A DNA stretch of 64,000 nt from Marifrigoribacter sp965178585 (GCA_965178585.1 OZ238267.1:806001-870000); one strand, 5' to 3'. Counted from the stretch's first letter, positions 1 through 8,990 are shown. The notes: a model not told the origin generated them from the sequence alone. A program made the numbers and translations.

Positions 1-347
1 AAACAATAGCTGTTACTTGTTTTGGATTAGGAGTTTCCTGTAATATAGAAGGGTTGAAAACACTTAAAATTAAAGAAACAGATAGACTATTAGCCTTAAA
101 AAATGAATTAGAGAAATTGGGAGCAATTGTAAATATTACAGACGAAACTCTAGAAGTAATTCCAGCTAATAAAATAATTGATAATGTTATAATTGAAACG
201 TATCAGGATCATCGAATGGCTATGGCATTTGCTCCTCTAGTTTTTAAAACACCTATTATTATCAATAAGCCGAATGTAGTTACTAAATCTTATGCAACAT
301 TTTGGGAAGACCTTAAAAAATCAGGTGTTAAGGTAGAAATAAAATAA
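1..347 (+). CDS. aroA: 3-phosphoshikimate 1-carboxyvinyltransferase (EPSP synthase), 3' part
   Basis: This is the last third of EPSP synthase, which joins shikimate-3-phosphate and phosphoenolpyruvate in chorismate synthesis in the cytoplasm. The frame is open from base 3, so the gene begins upstream of the window. The visible part has the family's KIKETDR motif, the DHRMAMAF motif near the end, and a closing segment ending KSYATFWEDLKK that is typical of the C-terminal lobe. The stop at 345-347 is followed by a separate promoter for queA, so the two genes are probably transcribed independently. The identification is firm; the N-terminal half cannot be judged. Confidence 0.95.
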   Translation, partial: TIAVTCFGLGVSCNIEGLKTLKIKETDRLLALKNELEKLGAIVNITDETLEVIPANKIIDNVIIETYQDHRMAMAFAPLVFKTPIIINKPNVVTKSYATFWEDLKKSGVKVEIK

Positions 348-362
348 TAAACAGCTATTTAC

Positions 363-394
363 TTGACAACCCCTATGTCGAGATTGTATATTTG
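363..394 (+). promoter_or_regulatory. Bacteroidota-type promoter upstream of queA
   Basis: A TTG at 363-365 is followed after 21 bases by TATATTTG at 387-394. This matches the Bacteroidota sigma-A pattern of TTG, 17-23 bases, TAnnTTTG. Transcription would start around base 400 and give a leader of about 25-30 bases before queA. Confidence 0.7.
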
Positions 395-429
395 CAACTT
401 TTAATTTTAAAACCAGTTCTACTATGGGA

Positions 430-1479
430 ATGAAACTCTCAAGATTTAATTTTGATTTACCAGAAGAATTATTAGCCGAATATCCTGCGGCAAACAGGGA
501 TGAATCACGTTTAATGGTGTTGAACAGAAAAGAACAAACCATTGAACATAAAATGTTTAAAGACCTTAAGGATTATTTTAGAGAAGACGATGTGCTTGTT
601 TTAAATAATACAAAGGTATTTCCTGCTAGATTATATGGTAACAAAGAAAAAACGGGAGCCCGTATTGAAGTGTTTCTTTTAAGAGAACTAAATAAAGAAA
701 CTCGTCTATGGGATGTTTTAGTAGATCCTGCTAGAAAAATTAGAATTGGAAATAAATTATATTTTGGTGAAGATGATTCATTAGTAGCTGAAGTAATCGA
801 TAATACAACCTCTAGAGGAAGAACTTTACGTTTTTTATATGATGGTCCCTATGAGGATTTTCGTAAAAAATTAACAGAATTAGGTGAAACACCACTTCCT
901 AAATATATAAAAAGAGAAGTTGAACCAGAGGATAAAGAAAGGTATCAAACAATTTTCGCTAAAAATGAAGGAGCAGTAGCTGCGCCAACTGCGGGATTAC
1001 ACTTTTCAAGACATTTGTTAAAGCGTCTTGAAATTAAAGGAGTAAAGTTTGCAGAAGTTACATTACATGTTGGATTAGGCACGTTTAGCAATGTTGAAGT
1101 AGAGGATTTATCTAAACATAAAATGGATTCAGAAGAAATTCATATCGATAAATTAGCGGAATCAATTATAAATGAGGGAATTGCAAACAAAAGAAGAATT
1201 TGTGCAGTAGGTACAACAGCAATGAGAGCTTTAGAAAGTTCGGTTTCTTCAAATGGGACATTAAATGCTTACGATGGTTGGACTAATAAATTTATTTTTC
1301 CTCCTTATGATTTTAGCATAGCAAATATGATGGTTACTAATTTCCATACTCCAAAATCAACGTTAATGATGATGGTTTCTGCATTTGCTGGGCACGATTT
1401 TATTAGAGAAGCTTATGATGTTGCAATCAAAGAAAAATATAGATTTTACACCTATGGAGATGCAATGTTAATCATCTAA
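430..1479 (+). CDS. queA: S-adenosylmethionine:tRNA ribosyltransferase-isomerase
   Basis: QueA transfers and isomerises the ribosyl part of S-adenosylmethionine onto 7-aminomethyl-7-deazaguanine at tRNA position 34, making epoxyqueuosine. The protein is about 350 residues, the normal length. It opens with the family's MKLSRFNFDLPEELLAEYP block and carries the AAPTAGLHF and LHVGLGTF motifs. Two in-frame ATG codons lie six bases apart (424 and 430). I prefer 430 because related proteins start at MKLS, but 424 is possible. It stands alone between its own promoter and a strong terminator. No queuosine partner gene is adjacent. Confidence 0.95.
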   Translation: MKLSRFNFDLPEELLAEYPAANRDESRLMVLNRKEQTIEHKMFKDLKDYFREDDVLVLNNTKVFPARLYGNKEKTGARIEVFLLRELNKETRLWDVLVDPARKIRIGNKLYFGEDDSLVAEVIDNTTSRGRTLRFLYDGPYEDFRKKLTELGETPLPKYIKREVEPEDKERYQTIFAKNEGAVAAPTAGLHFSRHLLKRLEIKGVKFAEVTLHVGLGTFSNVEVEDLSKHKMDSEEIHIDKLAESIINEGIANKRRICAVGTTAMRALESSVSSNGTLNAYDGWTNKFIFPPYDFSIANMMVTNFHTPKSTLMMMVSAFAGHDFIREAYDVAIKEKYRFYTYGDAMLII

Positions 1480-1498
1480 ATTCTTAAAATATTTATTA

Positions 1499-1527
1499 AA
1501 ACCCCGATAATTTATCGGGGTTTTTTG
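1499..1527 (+). terminator. Rho-independent terminator after queA
   Basis: An inverted repeat (ACCCCGATAA against TTATCGGGGT) with a very short loop is followed by a run of T. Confidence 0.9.
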
Positions 1528-1604
1528 TTTTATAACGATTTGATTTTCAAATATCAGAATAATAAAGTATTTTAGTAAGCTAATACTATTTTAATCAGGT
1601 ATTA

Positions 1605-3269
1605 ATGAAAAGATTTTTACTTTTTATATTAATTTTAATAATCTCTAATGGATTATTTTCCCAGGAAGCAAATAGAACTTTGCCAATGAGCTGGAATTAT
1701 AATTTAAGAAGTTCTATTGACCTTATAGAATTGCCTCCTTTAGATATAGAAAGTATTGTTGCTGAAGATAGTATCAATGATTTAGATAAAAGTCTTCCGT
1801 GGCGCTATGGAATTTCTAGACCTTTAATTTTAGACTATGAAAACGATGGCGAATGGACCGAATTACCTAATAATAGAGGTAGAATATGGCAAATAGCTAT
1901 TTGGTCGCCAGATGCAGCAAATTTAAGTGTAAACTTTAATGATTTTAAATTACCAGAAGGAGCAATGATGCATCTTTACAATGATGATAGAACTGATGTT
2001 TCTAAAACATATACTAAAGAACAAAATAGAGAAAACCAGAAATTAGGCTCTTGGTTTGTGTCTGGAGAAATCATTTGGATAGAATATTATGAGCCAGTAA
2101 ACACTGTAAACAATGCACATCTTGAGATTGGAAGTGTTATTCACGGATATAGAATGGGTAGAGTTCACCAAATGATAGAGAATAACGAAAGAGGGTTAAA
2201 CGATTCTGGAGATTGTAATTATGATGTCAATTGTCCTATTGGAAGTGATTTTGAGAGCAAAAAGGATATTGTGAAAAAGGCGGTTGCATTATTAAATCTA
2301 GGGAATGGTTATTTATGCTCATCATCATTAATTAATAATACATTAGGTGATAAAACTCCTTATTTATTAACTGCTAATCATTGTTTGGAAAGTAGTGACC
2401 CTTCTTTTTGGTCGGTACGGTTTAATTGGATGAGCCCAAGTCCAATTTGTGGTACCGAAGAGCAAAGTCTTGATTTACAAACAAACTTTACAATGAGTGG
2501 TGCTCAATTAAGAGCAAATAATGCAATAAGTGATTTTGCCTTGGTTGAATTGCATAATGAAATTCCAGACTCTTGGGATGTTGCCTTTGCAGGTTGGGAT
2601 ATTACAGATGAATTGCCTACAATGGAAATTGGAATCCATCACCCTAATGGTGATATAATGAAAATATGTAGAGATGACTCAGGAGCTGTAAAAGAAAATG
2701 CTAACGGTACAGAAGTATGGCTTATTGGTGGTGTTTCTGTAGGAACTGGAGATGGATGGGAAATAGGAACTACAGAAAGTGGATCATCAGGTTCTCCTCT
2801 ATTTAATCAAGATGGAAGAATTATAGGACAATTATATGCTGGTCAAGCATCATGTCTAGGAACTGAAAATAATAATGATTACGATATTTATGGTAGGTTT
2901 GGAGTTTCTTGGGATACAGGAGGATCACAAGAGGAAAGATTAAAAGAATGGTTAGATCCAAATAATTCTGGTCAAAATACTACTGAAACTATTCAAAATA
3001 TATTAAATACAACTGAGTTTGAAGAAACAGGAACTTTAGATATATATCCAAATCCTGCTAGTACTACAATTTCGATTATTAATAATAGGTACCCTAATTT
3101 AGAGTTTAGTTTTTATAATTTATTAGGACAAAAAATTTACTCAGGAAATTTATCAAATACTCATAACGAAATCAATGTTGAAAGATTAAATGAGGGAGTT
3201 TATTTCTTATATTTAATTGATGGTAACACAAATGTAAGCTCAACTAAAAAAGTTATAATTAATAGATAA
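1605..3269 (+). CDS. Secreted trypsin-like serine protease (lysyl endopeptidase-like) with T9SS sorting domain
   Basis: The 554-residue protein has a signal peptide (about residues 1-20, ending in SQ) and an N-terminal region that may be a propeptide. A chymotrypsin-fold protease domain follows, with a visible triad: His259 in TANHC, Asp310 in SDFALVEL and Ser397 in GSSGSPLF. The stretch around the serine, including GQLYAG and a Cys-rich flank, resembles Achromobacter-type lysyl endopeptidases. Residues from about 480 form a type A sorting tail beginning DIYPNPA, used by the type IX secretion system of Bacteroidota. I infer an exported, possibly cell-surface protease; Lys specificity is not shown. 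It is monocistronic with its own terminator. Confidence 0.87.
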   Translation: MKRFLLFILILIISNGLFSQEANRTLPMSWNYNLRSSIDLIELPPLDIESIVAEDSINDLDKSLPWRYGISRPLILDYENDGEWTELPNNRGRIWQIAIWSPDAANLSVNFNDFKLPEGAMMHLYNDDRTDVSKTYTKEQNRENQKLGSWFVSGEIIWIEYYEPVNTVNNAHLEIGSVIHGYRMGRVHQMIENNERGLNDSGDCNYDVNCPIGSDFESKKDIVKKAVALLNLGNGYLCSSSLINNTLGDKTPYLLTANHCLESSDPSFWSVRFNWMSPSPICGTEEQSLDLQTNFTMSGAQLRANNAISDFALVELHNEIPDSWDVAFAGWDITDELPTMEIGIHHPNGDIMKICRDDSGAVKENANGTEVWLIGGVSVGTGDGWEIGTTESGSSGSPLFNQDGRIIGQLYAGQASCLGTENNNDYDIYGRFGVSWDTGGSQEERLKEWLDPNNSGQNTTETIQNILNTTEFEETGTLDIYPNPASTTISIINNRYPNLEFSFYNLLGQKIYSGNLSNTHNEINVERLNEGVYFLYLIDGNTNVSSTKKVIINR

Positions 3270-3287
3270 GAATAATTTAAGTTTATT

Positions 3288-3320
3288 AAAGAGCCTCTTT
3301 TATTTAAAAGGGGCTTTTTA
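3288..3320 (+). terminator. Terminator after the T9SS protease
   Basis: Imperfect hairpin AAAGAGCCTCTTTT against AAAAGGGGCTTTTT with a T run. Confidence 0.75.
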
Positions 3321-3344
3321 TTATTATATGCTTTTTAAATATAA

Positions 3345-3352
3345 TATTTTTG
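3345..3352 (+). promoter_or_regulatory. -7 element of the rlmN promoter, near-leaderless
   Basis: TATTTTTG matches TAnnTTTG. Its last base is only 7 bases before the rlmN ATG, so transcription should start at or just before the start codon. No clear -33 TTG was found. Confidence 0.5.
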
Positions 3353-3359
3353 CAATCTG

Positions 3360-4400
3360 ATGGAAATAAAAAAGAAGGACATACGAGCTTTATCAAGAGA
3401 AGAATTAAAAACATTTTTTCAAGATCTAGGAGATAAAGCTTTCAGAGGAAATCAAGTATACGAATGGCTTTGGAAAAAAGGAGCTCATCAATTTGAAGAT
3501 ATGACTAATATTTCAAAAGATACTAGAGAACTTTTGAAAGAACACTTTGTGATTAACCATATTGAAGTTGATAGTTTACAGAAAAGTACAGATGGCACCA
3601 TTAAAAATGCTGTAAAACTATTTGATGGGCTAATTGTTGAGTCAGTTTTAATACCAACTCCATCGAGAACGACTGCTTGTGTATCAACTCAAGTTGGGTG
3701 CAGTTTGGATTGTAAATTTTGTGCTACTGCAAGATTAAAGAAAATGAGGAATCTTAATCCTGACGAAATTTATGACCAAGTAAAAGCAATTGATCAAGAA
3801 AGTAGATTATATCATTCAAGGCCACTTTCAAATATCGTATTTATGGGAATGGGAGAGCCATTAATGAATTATAATAATGTATTAAAATCCATTGATAAAA
3901 TAACATCAGAAGATGGATTGGCAATGTCTCCTAAAAGAATTACAGTTTCAACCTCTGGTGTTCCAAAAATGATTAAGAAATTGGCTGATGATGAGGTCAA
4001 GTTTAATTTAGCGGTTTCATTGCATTCAGCAATTCAAGAAAAAAGGGAGCAAATTATGCCTTTTGCTAATAAATTTACATTAACAGATTTAAAAGAATCT
4101 CTTCAATATTGGTATGATAAAACTAGTAGAAGAATAACATACGAATACGTAATTTGGGAAGGGATTAATGACTCAAGAGAAGATGTAAATGCTTTAGTAA
4201 CCTTTTGTAAGTATGTGCCTTGTAAAGTGAATTTAATCGAATATAATTCAATTGATGATGATTCATTTAAACAGGCACCTGTTCACGTTACCAACGAATA
4301 TATTAAAGCACTAGAAAAGAATAGAATTCCGGTTACCGTAAGAAGAAGTAGAGGAAAAGATATTGATGCAGCTTGTGGACAGTTAGCTAATAAAAAATAA
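3360..4400 (+). CDS. rlmN: Dual-specificity RNA methyltransferase RlmN
   Basis: This radical-SAM enzyme methylates C2 of A2503 in 23S rRNA and A37 in some tRNAs. The 346-residue length is normal. The cluster motif CSLDCKFCATA (CxxxCxxC) is present, as are GMGEPLMNY, the VSLHS motif and the resolving-cysteine region DAACGQL near the C terminus. The ATG lies directly after a TAnnTTTG element, so the message may be almost leaderless. A bidirectional hairpin separates it from the convergent gene that follows. Confidence 0.97.
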   Translation: MEIKKKDIRALSREELKTFFQDLGDKAFRGNQVYEWLWKKGAHQFEDMTNISKDTRELLKEHFVINHIEVDSLQKSTDGTIKNAVKLFDGLIVESVLIPTPSRTTACVSTQVGCSLDCKFCATARLKKMRNLNPDEIYDQVKAIDQESRLYHSRPLSNIVFMGMGEPLMNYNNVLKSIDKITSEDGLAMSPKRITVSTSGVPKMIKKLADDEVKFNLAVSLHSAIQEKREQIMPFANKFTLTDLKESLQYWYDKTSRRITYEYVIWEGINDSREDVNALVTFCKYVPCKVNLIEYNSIDDDSFKQAPVHVTNEYIKALEKNRIPVTVRRSRGKDIDAACGQLANKK

Positions 4401-4426
4401 AAAAAAGCGGTACATACCGCTTTTTT
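4401..4426. terminator. Bidirectional terminator between convergent genes
   Basis: Perfect 12-bp inverted repeat AAAAAAGCGGTA / TACCGCTTTTTT with a 2-base loop. It can serve rlmN on the plus strand and the T9SS gene on the minus strand. Confidence 0.9.
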
Positions 4427-4450
4427 AACTTTTTTAAAAATAAAAATCTT

Positions 4451-5305
4451 TTATTTTTTAATGACTTTAAAAGATTTTGTTGTTCCTTCAATACTTACTC
4501 TGGCAATGTAAATACCAGTTTCAAATGATTCTAAGTTAATAGTAGCATTTTTATTAGAAAGACTTTGTGAAACTACTTGTTGACCTAGAAGGTTGTATAA
4601 TTGAACGTTTTCTAATGAAGTATTAGCACTTAAGTTTAATATGTTATTAGCATCAACATAGTAATTAAACCCATTAAAAGCCACATCAGTTACTCCTAAA
4701 GTGCCAGTAACAGTAATATCATCTAATAATACTGAGTTTATGTCAATTGAATCAAAATGTCTAAAAGCTAGATAAACCATTTGACCATCAAAAGCAGATA
4801 TGTCAATATTAACTGTTGCAGCAGAATCTGCACCATCACCAGAAGCTGCAGTACAATCATCAGAAACTAACCTAGTGTCTATAGGAGTTTCACCTAGTAA
4901 ATCAACAACGCTATTAAATTCTGATAAGTAAATTGAATATTTATCATCTATAAAGGTTCCATTAGTTTGATAAGTACCAACCACAAAACTAAGAGCCGAT
5001 CCCGTAGAACCAGATAAGTCAATTGGGTCTTTAGTTATTAACCAATTGTCTGGAGTAAAAGCAGAACCTTCCCAAGAATCAGAATCTGCTGCTTGAGTTT
5101 GCATAGGGTGTAAAGGTGCATTATTAGTAGCGTAATCTAGCATATCTGCAACTTCCCAATAGTTACCGTCACCATCAAAATCTATAGATTCCCATTTTTC
5201 AAATGTAATAGCATCTGTAGCTTCTCCATTGAAATCATCAAAAAAGATTTGTGCATTCATAGAAAAAGCAACTAAAAGAGCTGCTAAAAGTGTAATTTTT
5301 TTCAT
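4451..5305 (-). CDS. Secreted choice-of-anchor J protein with T9SS type A sorting domain
   Basis: The 284-residue protein has a signal peptide (about 1-18, ending in NAQ). Residues of roughly 20-200 resemble the choice-of-anchor J (cleaved-adhesin-like) domain: an early FDDFNG, a central DNWLITKDPIDLSG, and FRHFDS followed by LLDDITV. The C terminus, about 205-284, contains YNLLGQ and a closing FKVIKK, typical of T9SS type A tails. A predicted beta-sandwich at the cell surface or in the medium fits. No catalytic motif is seen, and the binding partner is unknown. It is transcribed alone from a good promoter at 5335-5366. Confidence 0.8.
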   Translation of the reverse strand: MKKITLLAALLVAFSMNAQIFFDDFNGEATDAITFEKWESIDFDGDGNYWEVADMLDYATNNAPLHPMQTQAADSDSWEGSAFTPDNWLITKDPIDLSGSTGSALSFVVGTYQTNGTFIDDKYSIYLSEFNSVVDLLGETPIDTRLVSDDCTAASGDGADSAATVNIDISAFDGQMVYLAFRHFDSIDINSVLLDDITVTGTLGVTDVAFNGFNYYVDANNILNLSANTSLENVQLYNLLGQQVVSQSLSNKNATINLESFETGIYIARVSIEGTTKSFKVIKK

Positions 5306-5334
5306 GTCATTTATATTTAAAGGATTAATATTAC

Positions 5335-5366
5335 CAAAGTTACGGAATAATGCTTTTTTCCTTCAA
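5335..5366 (-). promoter_or_regulatory. Promoter of the choice-of-anchor J gene
   Basis: Read on the minus strand: TTG (5366-5364), 21 bases, then TAACTTTG (5342-5335). Both elements match the Bacteroidota consensus with correct spacing. Confidence 0.7.
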
Positions 5367-5387
5367 TTATATATGCTTTTTTTAACT

Positions 5388-5395
5388 TATTTTTG
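5388..5395 (+). promoter_or_regulatory. -7 element before the polyprenyl synthase gene, near-leaderless
   Basis: TATTTTTG lies 8 bases before the ATG at 5404, giving a very short or absent leader. Confidence 0.45.
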
Positions 5396-5403
5396 AATAG
5401 TTT

Positions 5404-6381
5404 ATGAAAACAGTATCACAAATAAAACTTCCCATTGAATATGAAATGGAACTTTTTGAAAAAAAGTTCTTGCTTTCAATGTCTTCCAAAGTTTCCTTAC
5501 TAAATCGAATTACACATTATGTAGTAAATAGAAAAGGAAAGCAAATGCGCCCAATGTTTGTTTTTTTAATTGCTAAGATGTGTAATAATGGAGAGGTTAA
5601 TGAAAGAACCTATCGTGGGGCCTCTGTAATAGAATTAATTCATACCGCAACATTAGTTCATGATGATGTAGTAGATGGCAGTAATAAAAGAAGAGGTTTT
5701 TTCTCAATTAATGCTTTATGGAAAAATAAAATTGCAGTTTTAGTTGGGGACTTTTTATTGTCAAAAGGGTTGTTACTTTCTATAGACAATGATGATTTTG
5801 ACTTATTAAAAATTATATCTATTGCAGTTAGAGAGATGAGCGAGGGTGAACTTCTTCAAATTGAAAAAGCTAGAAAATTAGATATAACAGAAGAAGTATA
5901 TTACGAAATAATTCGTAAAAAAACAGCTACACTAATAGCTGCTTGCTGTGCTATTGGTGCACAATCTGTTTTAGCTTCTAAAGAAGAGGTGGAATCGATG
6001 CGAAAATTTGGGACTCTTATAGGAATGGCGTTTCAGATTAAAGATGACCTTTTTGATTACGGAACTGAAAAAATAGGAAAACCAACTGGCATCGATATTA
6101 AAGAACAGAAAATGACACTTCCTTTAATTTATGCTTTGAATAATTGTTCGGAAAAAGAAAAAAAATGGGTCATCAATTCCATTAAAAATTACAATACTGA
6201 TAAAGTTAGAGTGAAAGAATTAATCCAATTTGTAAAAACAAAAGGCGGATTGGAATATGCGGTTTCTAAAATGAATGAATACCAACAAAATGCTCTCAAT
6301 ATTTTGAATGAATTTCCTAATTCAGAATATAAAGACTCTCTTGAACTTATGGTTAATTATGTGATTGATAGAAAAAAGTAA
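5404..6381 (+). CDS. All-trans polyprenyl diphosphate synthase (IspB/octaprenyl type)
   Basis: A class I trans-prenyltransferase of 325 residues that extends isopentenyl diphosphate chains, most likely to make the menaquinone side chain. The first Asp-rich motif is in LVHDDVVD, followed by RRG. The second is KDDLFDY followed by GKPTGIDIKEQK, which includes the KPTG pattern common to long-chain synthases. Chain length cannot be read safely from sequence. The ATG at 5404 is close behind a TAnnTTTG element. No cotranscribed partner is evident; about 165 bases separate it from the sigma-factor gene. Confidence 0.9.
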   Translation: MKTVSQIKLPIEYEMELFEKKFLLSMSSKVSLLNRITHYVVNRKGKQMRPMFVFLIAKMCNNGEVNERTYRGASVIELIHTATLVHDDVVDGSNKRRGFFSINALWKNKIAVLVGDFLLSKGLLLSIDNDDFDLLKIISIAVREMSEGELLQIEKARKLDITEEVYYEIIRKKTATLIAACCAIGAQSVLASKEEVESMRKFGTLIGMAFQIKDDLFDYGTEKIGKPTGIDIKEQKMTLPLIYALNNCSEKEKKWVINSIKNYNTDKVRVKELIQFVKTKGGLEYAVSKMNEYQQNALNILNEFPNSEYKDSLELMVNYVIDRKK

Positions 6382-6547
6382 TTTTCTATATAGGGTTTAC
6401 ATTTAACAGTCTACAGCATTTTCCCTTTGAAGAATTAGTATTTAAGCTGCCATTTTCAAAGTAATTACTCAATAATATTTCCTACTCAGGCAACCATTTT
6501 ATATTAACTTGCGTCTATAGAAATAGAAGCGCATTAAAAAGTAAAAT

Positions 6548-7114
6548 TTGAAAGTTGTTTCCTTACATAAAAACTATAAGTCTTTAATTTCAAGAGTCAG
6601 TAAAGGCAATCAAAAAGCACAGCATGAAATGTTTGAGCTTTTTGCTCCTAAAATGTTAAGTGTTTGTAGGCAGTATATGAAAAATAATGCCCTAGCAGAA
6701 GAGGTGATGCTTTCTGGATTTTTAAAAGTTTTTACAAACTTAAATTCTTTTAAAGCCCAAGGAAGTTTTGAAGGTTGGATTAGAAGAATTATGGTCAATG
6801 AAGCTATTTCTCAACTTCGGAAAGAAAAAAAAATAGTGTTTAAAGATGAAGATTACTTTGAAAATTCATTAGACTTAGTTGCGTATATAGAGACGGAAAT
6901 TGAAGTAGGTGAAATTCAGAAATTAATAGATCTATTACCTGCAGGTTACAAGACAGTTTTTGTGTTATATGTTGTAGAGGGGTATAAACATAGTGAGATT
7001 TCAGAAATGTTAGAAATATCTGAAAACACTTCAAAATCACAACTTTTTAAAGCAAGAAAAATGCTTCAAACTTTAATCAATAAAGAGAATAAAATTAGTT
7101 ATGGCACCCATTAA
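6548..7114 (+). CDS. RNA polymerase sigma factor, ECF subfamily
   Basis: The 188-residue protein has the sigma-70 region 2 helix (MLSVCRQYMKNNALAEEVMLSGF, then SFEGWIRRI) and a region 4 helix-turn-helix (GYKHSEISEMLEISENTSKSQL). It lacks regions 1 and 3, as ECF sigma factors do. It starts with TTG at 6548; no upstream ATG fits the family alignment. The last 14 bases overlap the next gene, a probable membrane anti-sigma factor, so the pair is almost certainly translated together. The signal it answers to is unknown. Confidence 0.9.
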   Translation: MKVVSLHKNYKSLISRVSKGNQKAQHEMFELFAPKMLSVCRQYMKNNALAEEVMLSGFLKVFTNLNSFKAQGSFEGWIRRIMVNEAISQLRKEKKIVFKDEDYFENSLDLVAYIETEIEVGEIQKLIDLLPAGYKTVFVLYVVEGYKHSEISEMLEISENTSKSQLFKARKMLQTLINKENKISYGTH

Positions 7115-7895
7115 GCTAGAAAATCATATAAGAGAAAAGTTGCAGGACCGAGAAATTGAAACTTCAAAAGACTCTTGGAAGAAATTGCAAAAACAACTTG
7201 AAATTACTCCAAAAAAGAGGTTTAATAAGAGTTGGATGTACTTAGCAGCAAGTATAGTAGGTGTTATCATTATATCTTCTTTACTTCTAAATAGTAATCA
7301 AGTTTCAATGGATCCTTCTAAAAATATTGTTGAAATAAATAAAGAAATCAACATACAAGATGCTAATCAATATGAATTAGTTTCAATAGAGGAAATTAAA
7401 CCGAATAATGCTTTAGAAAATGAAAATTTAAAGGAAGTACCTAAAGAATCAAAAAATCAATTAATTGAAAAGAATATCAATACTCAGGAAATCCAAAATG
7501 AAGTAATAGCATCAACAACTCCAAAAACACCTTCTTCAACAAAAAACGAGGTAAATGATAAGGGTATTGCTGCTGTAGTAACCAAAGAAAATAAAGAAAT
7601 AAATGAAGAAGAAAAGTTCATTAATTTAAAAGTTGAAGAAGTGGTAGCACAAATAAATGACTTAAATAAATCATCAAAATCAGTTACAGAAGAAGAGATT
7701 AACTCTCTGTTAGCAAAAGCTCAACAAGAAATTCAGACTAAAAAGCTTTTGATAAATGATAATAAAGTTAATGCTGTAGAATTGCTTAGTATCGTTGAAG
7801 GTGAAATGGAAACAAGCTTTAGGGACCGAGTTTTTGAAGCGCTGGGGGATGGGTATGAAAAAGTTAGAACTGCTGTAGTAGAACGAAATAATTAA
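7101..7895 (+). CDS. Single-pass membrane protein, putative anti-sigma factor
   Basis: The 264-residue protein has a charged cytoplasmic N terminus of about 45 residues, one hydrophobic segment at about 46-63 (starting MYLAASIVGVIII), and a long, low-complexity Lys/Glu/Asn-rich outer part with probable coiled coil. Overlap with the ECF sigma gene and the topology suggest it holds that sigma factor at the membrane. No zinc anti-sigma (HxxxCxxC) motif or named domain is visible, so the role rests on position and topology. The next gene follows after 27 bases. Confidence 0.6.
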   Translation: MAPIKLENHIREKLQDREIETSKDSWKKLQKQLEITPKKRFNKSWMYLAASIVGVIIISSLLLNSNQVSMDPSKNIVEINKEINIQDANQYELVSIEEIKPNNALENENLKEVPKESKNQLIEKNINTQEIQNEVIASTTPKTPSSTKNEVNDKGIAAVVTKENKEINEEEKFINLKVEEVVAQINDLNKSSKSVTEEEINSLLAKAQQEIQTKKLLINDNKVNAVELLSIVEGEMETSFRDRVFEALGDGYEKVRTAVVERNN

Positions 7896-7922
7896 TCAAT
7901 CAAATCAAATAAAACGAACATC

Positions 7923-8963
7923 ATGAAAATCATTACAACATGCGTCATTTTGGCATTTTTATTAACGCCTTTTGGAATTATGTATTCACAAGAAATAACT
8001 ATTACCGTTGAATCTCTTGAGATTTCCAAAGAAAAAATAATAGAAGAAGAAAAAGAGGCTTTAAAAATTGAAATTGGGGAAATAAACGAAAAATTAGATA
8101 ACGGCTTAATTGACGTTGAAAAAGCAGATGAGTTAAAAGCTGAAGCTGCTGAAAAACGAGCTCTTAATATTGAAAATAGAATATCTATCATTGATAATAA
8201 AATTGCTTTATTAGAAAGGAATGATTTAGAAACAACTATCTATTTAAATAAGAATAAAGTAAGAGTTGAAGTTTTTGACGATGGAGATTTTGTAAGTGTT
8301 TCTTTAAATAAAAAAAAGAAATATGATAGAAGAACCATTAATATGTTAGTAATAGCATTTGGTTTCAATAATTTAGTGACAGAAGGAGAATCTTTTAATG
8401 ATACAGATATTAAAATTGGAGGAAGTCGCTTCTTTGAAATGGGTTGGGCTTGGAAGACAAGAATATTAAAAGAAAGTAATGTGTGGCGTATAAAATATGG
8501 GTTTTCATTTTCTTTTGATGGTTTAAAACCAACAGACAATCGATATTATGTAACAGAGGGAGATCAAACCTTATTACAAGTACATCCTCAAAATTTAAAT
8601 AAAGCAAAACTTAGAGTTGATAAACTTATTTTTCCGGTTCATTTTGAATTTGGGCCCTCTAAAAAAATTGAGCATATAGATTATTTCAGGTATTCAACAA
8701 GAAAGCAATTTAAAGTAGGAATTGGAGGGTATACTGGATTTAAGTTGAGTTCACGTCAGAAATTAAAATACGACGAGGATGGTAGTAGTAAAAAAGAAAA
8801 AAACAAAGCTAGTTATAATACCAATAATGTAATCTATGGTTTAAGTAGCTATATAGGTTGGAGTTGTACTTCAATATATATGAAATATGAATTAAACTCA
8901 ATTTTTAAAAACAACCCAGTAGACCAACATAATGTGTCATTAGGATTGCTATTCGATTTATAA
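7923..8963 (+). CDS. Outer-membrane beta-barrel protein with N-terminal coiled coil
   Basis: A signal peptide (about 1-23, ending in YSQ) is followed by a highly charged helical stretch (about 30-105) likely to form a coiled coil. After that come alternating hydrophobic and polar segments rich in Tyr/Phe/Gly, ending in LGLLFDL, as in outer-membrane barrels. Third in the sigma / anti-sigma / membrane protein cluster, it is a plausible target or sensor of that system. No transport or enzyme motif was recognised. A hairpin terminator follows the stop. Confidence 0.6.
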   Translation: MKIITTCVILAFLLTPFGIMYSQEITITVESLEISKEKIIEEEKEALKIEIGEINEKLDNGLIDVEKADELKAEAAEKRALNIENRISIIDNKIALLERNDLETTIYLNKNKVRVEVFDDGDFVSVSLNKKKKYDRRTINMLVIAFGFNNLVTEGESFNDTDIKIGGSRFFEMGWAWKTRILKESNVWRIKYGFSFSFDGLKPTDNRYYVTEGDQTLLQVHPQNLNKAKLRVDKLIFPVHFEFGPSKKIEHIDYFRYSTRKQFKVGIGGYTGFKLSSRQKLKYDEDGSSKKEKNKASYNTNNVIYGLSSYIGWSCTSIYMKYELNSIFKNNPVDQHNVSLGLLFDL

Positions 8964-8990
8964 GATACCATCAACTTTGTTTCATTATTT

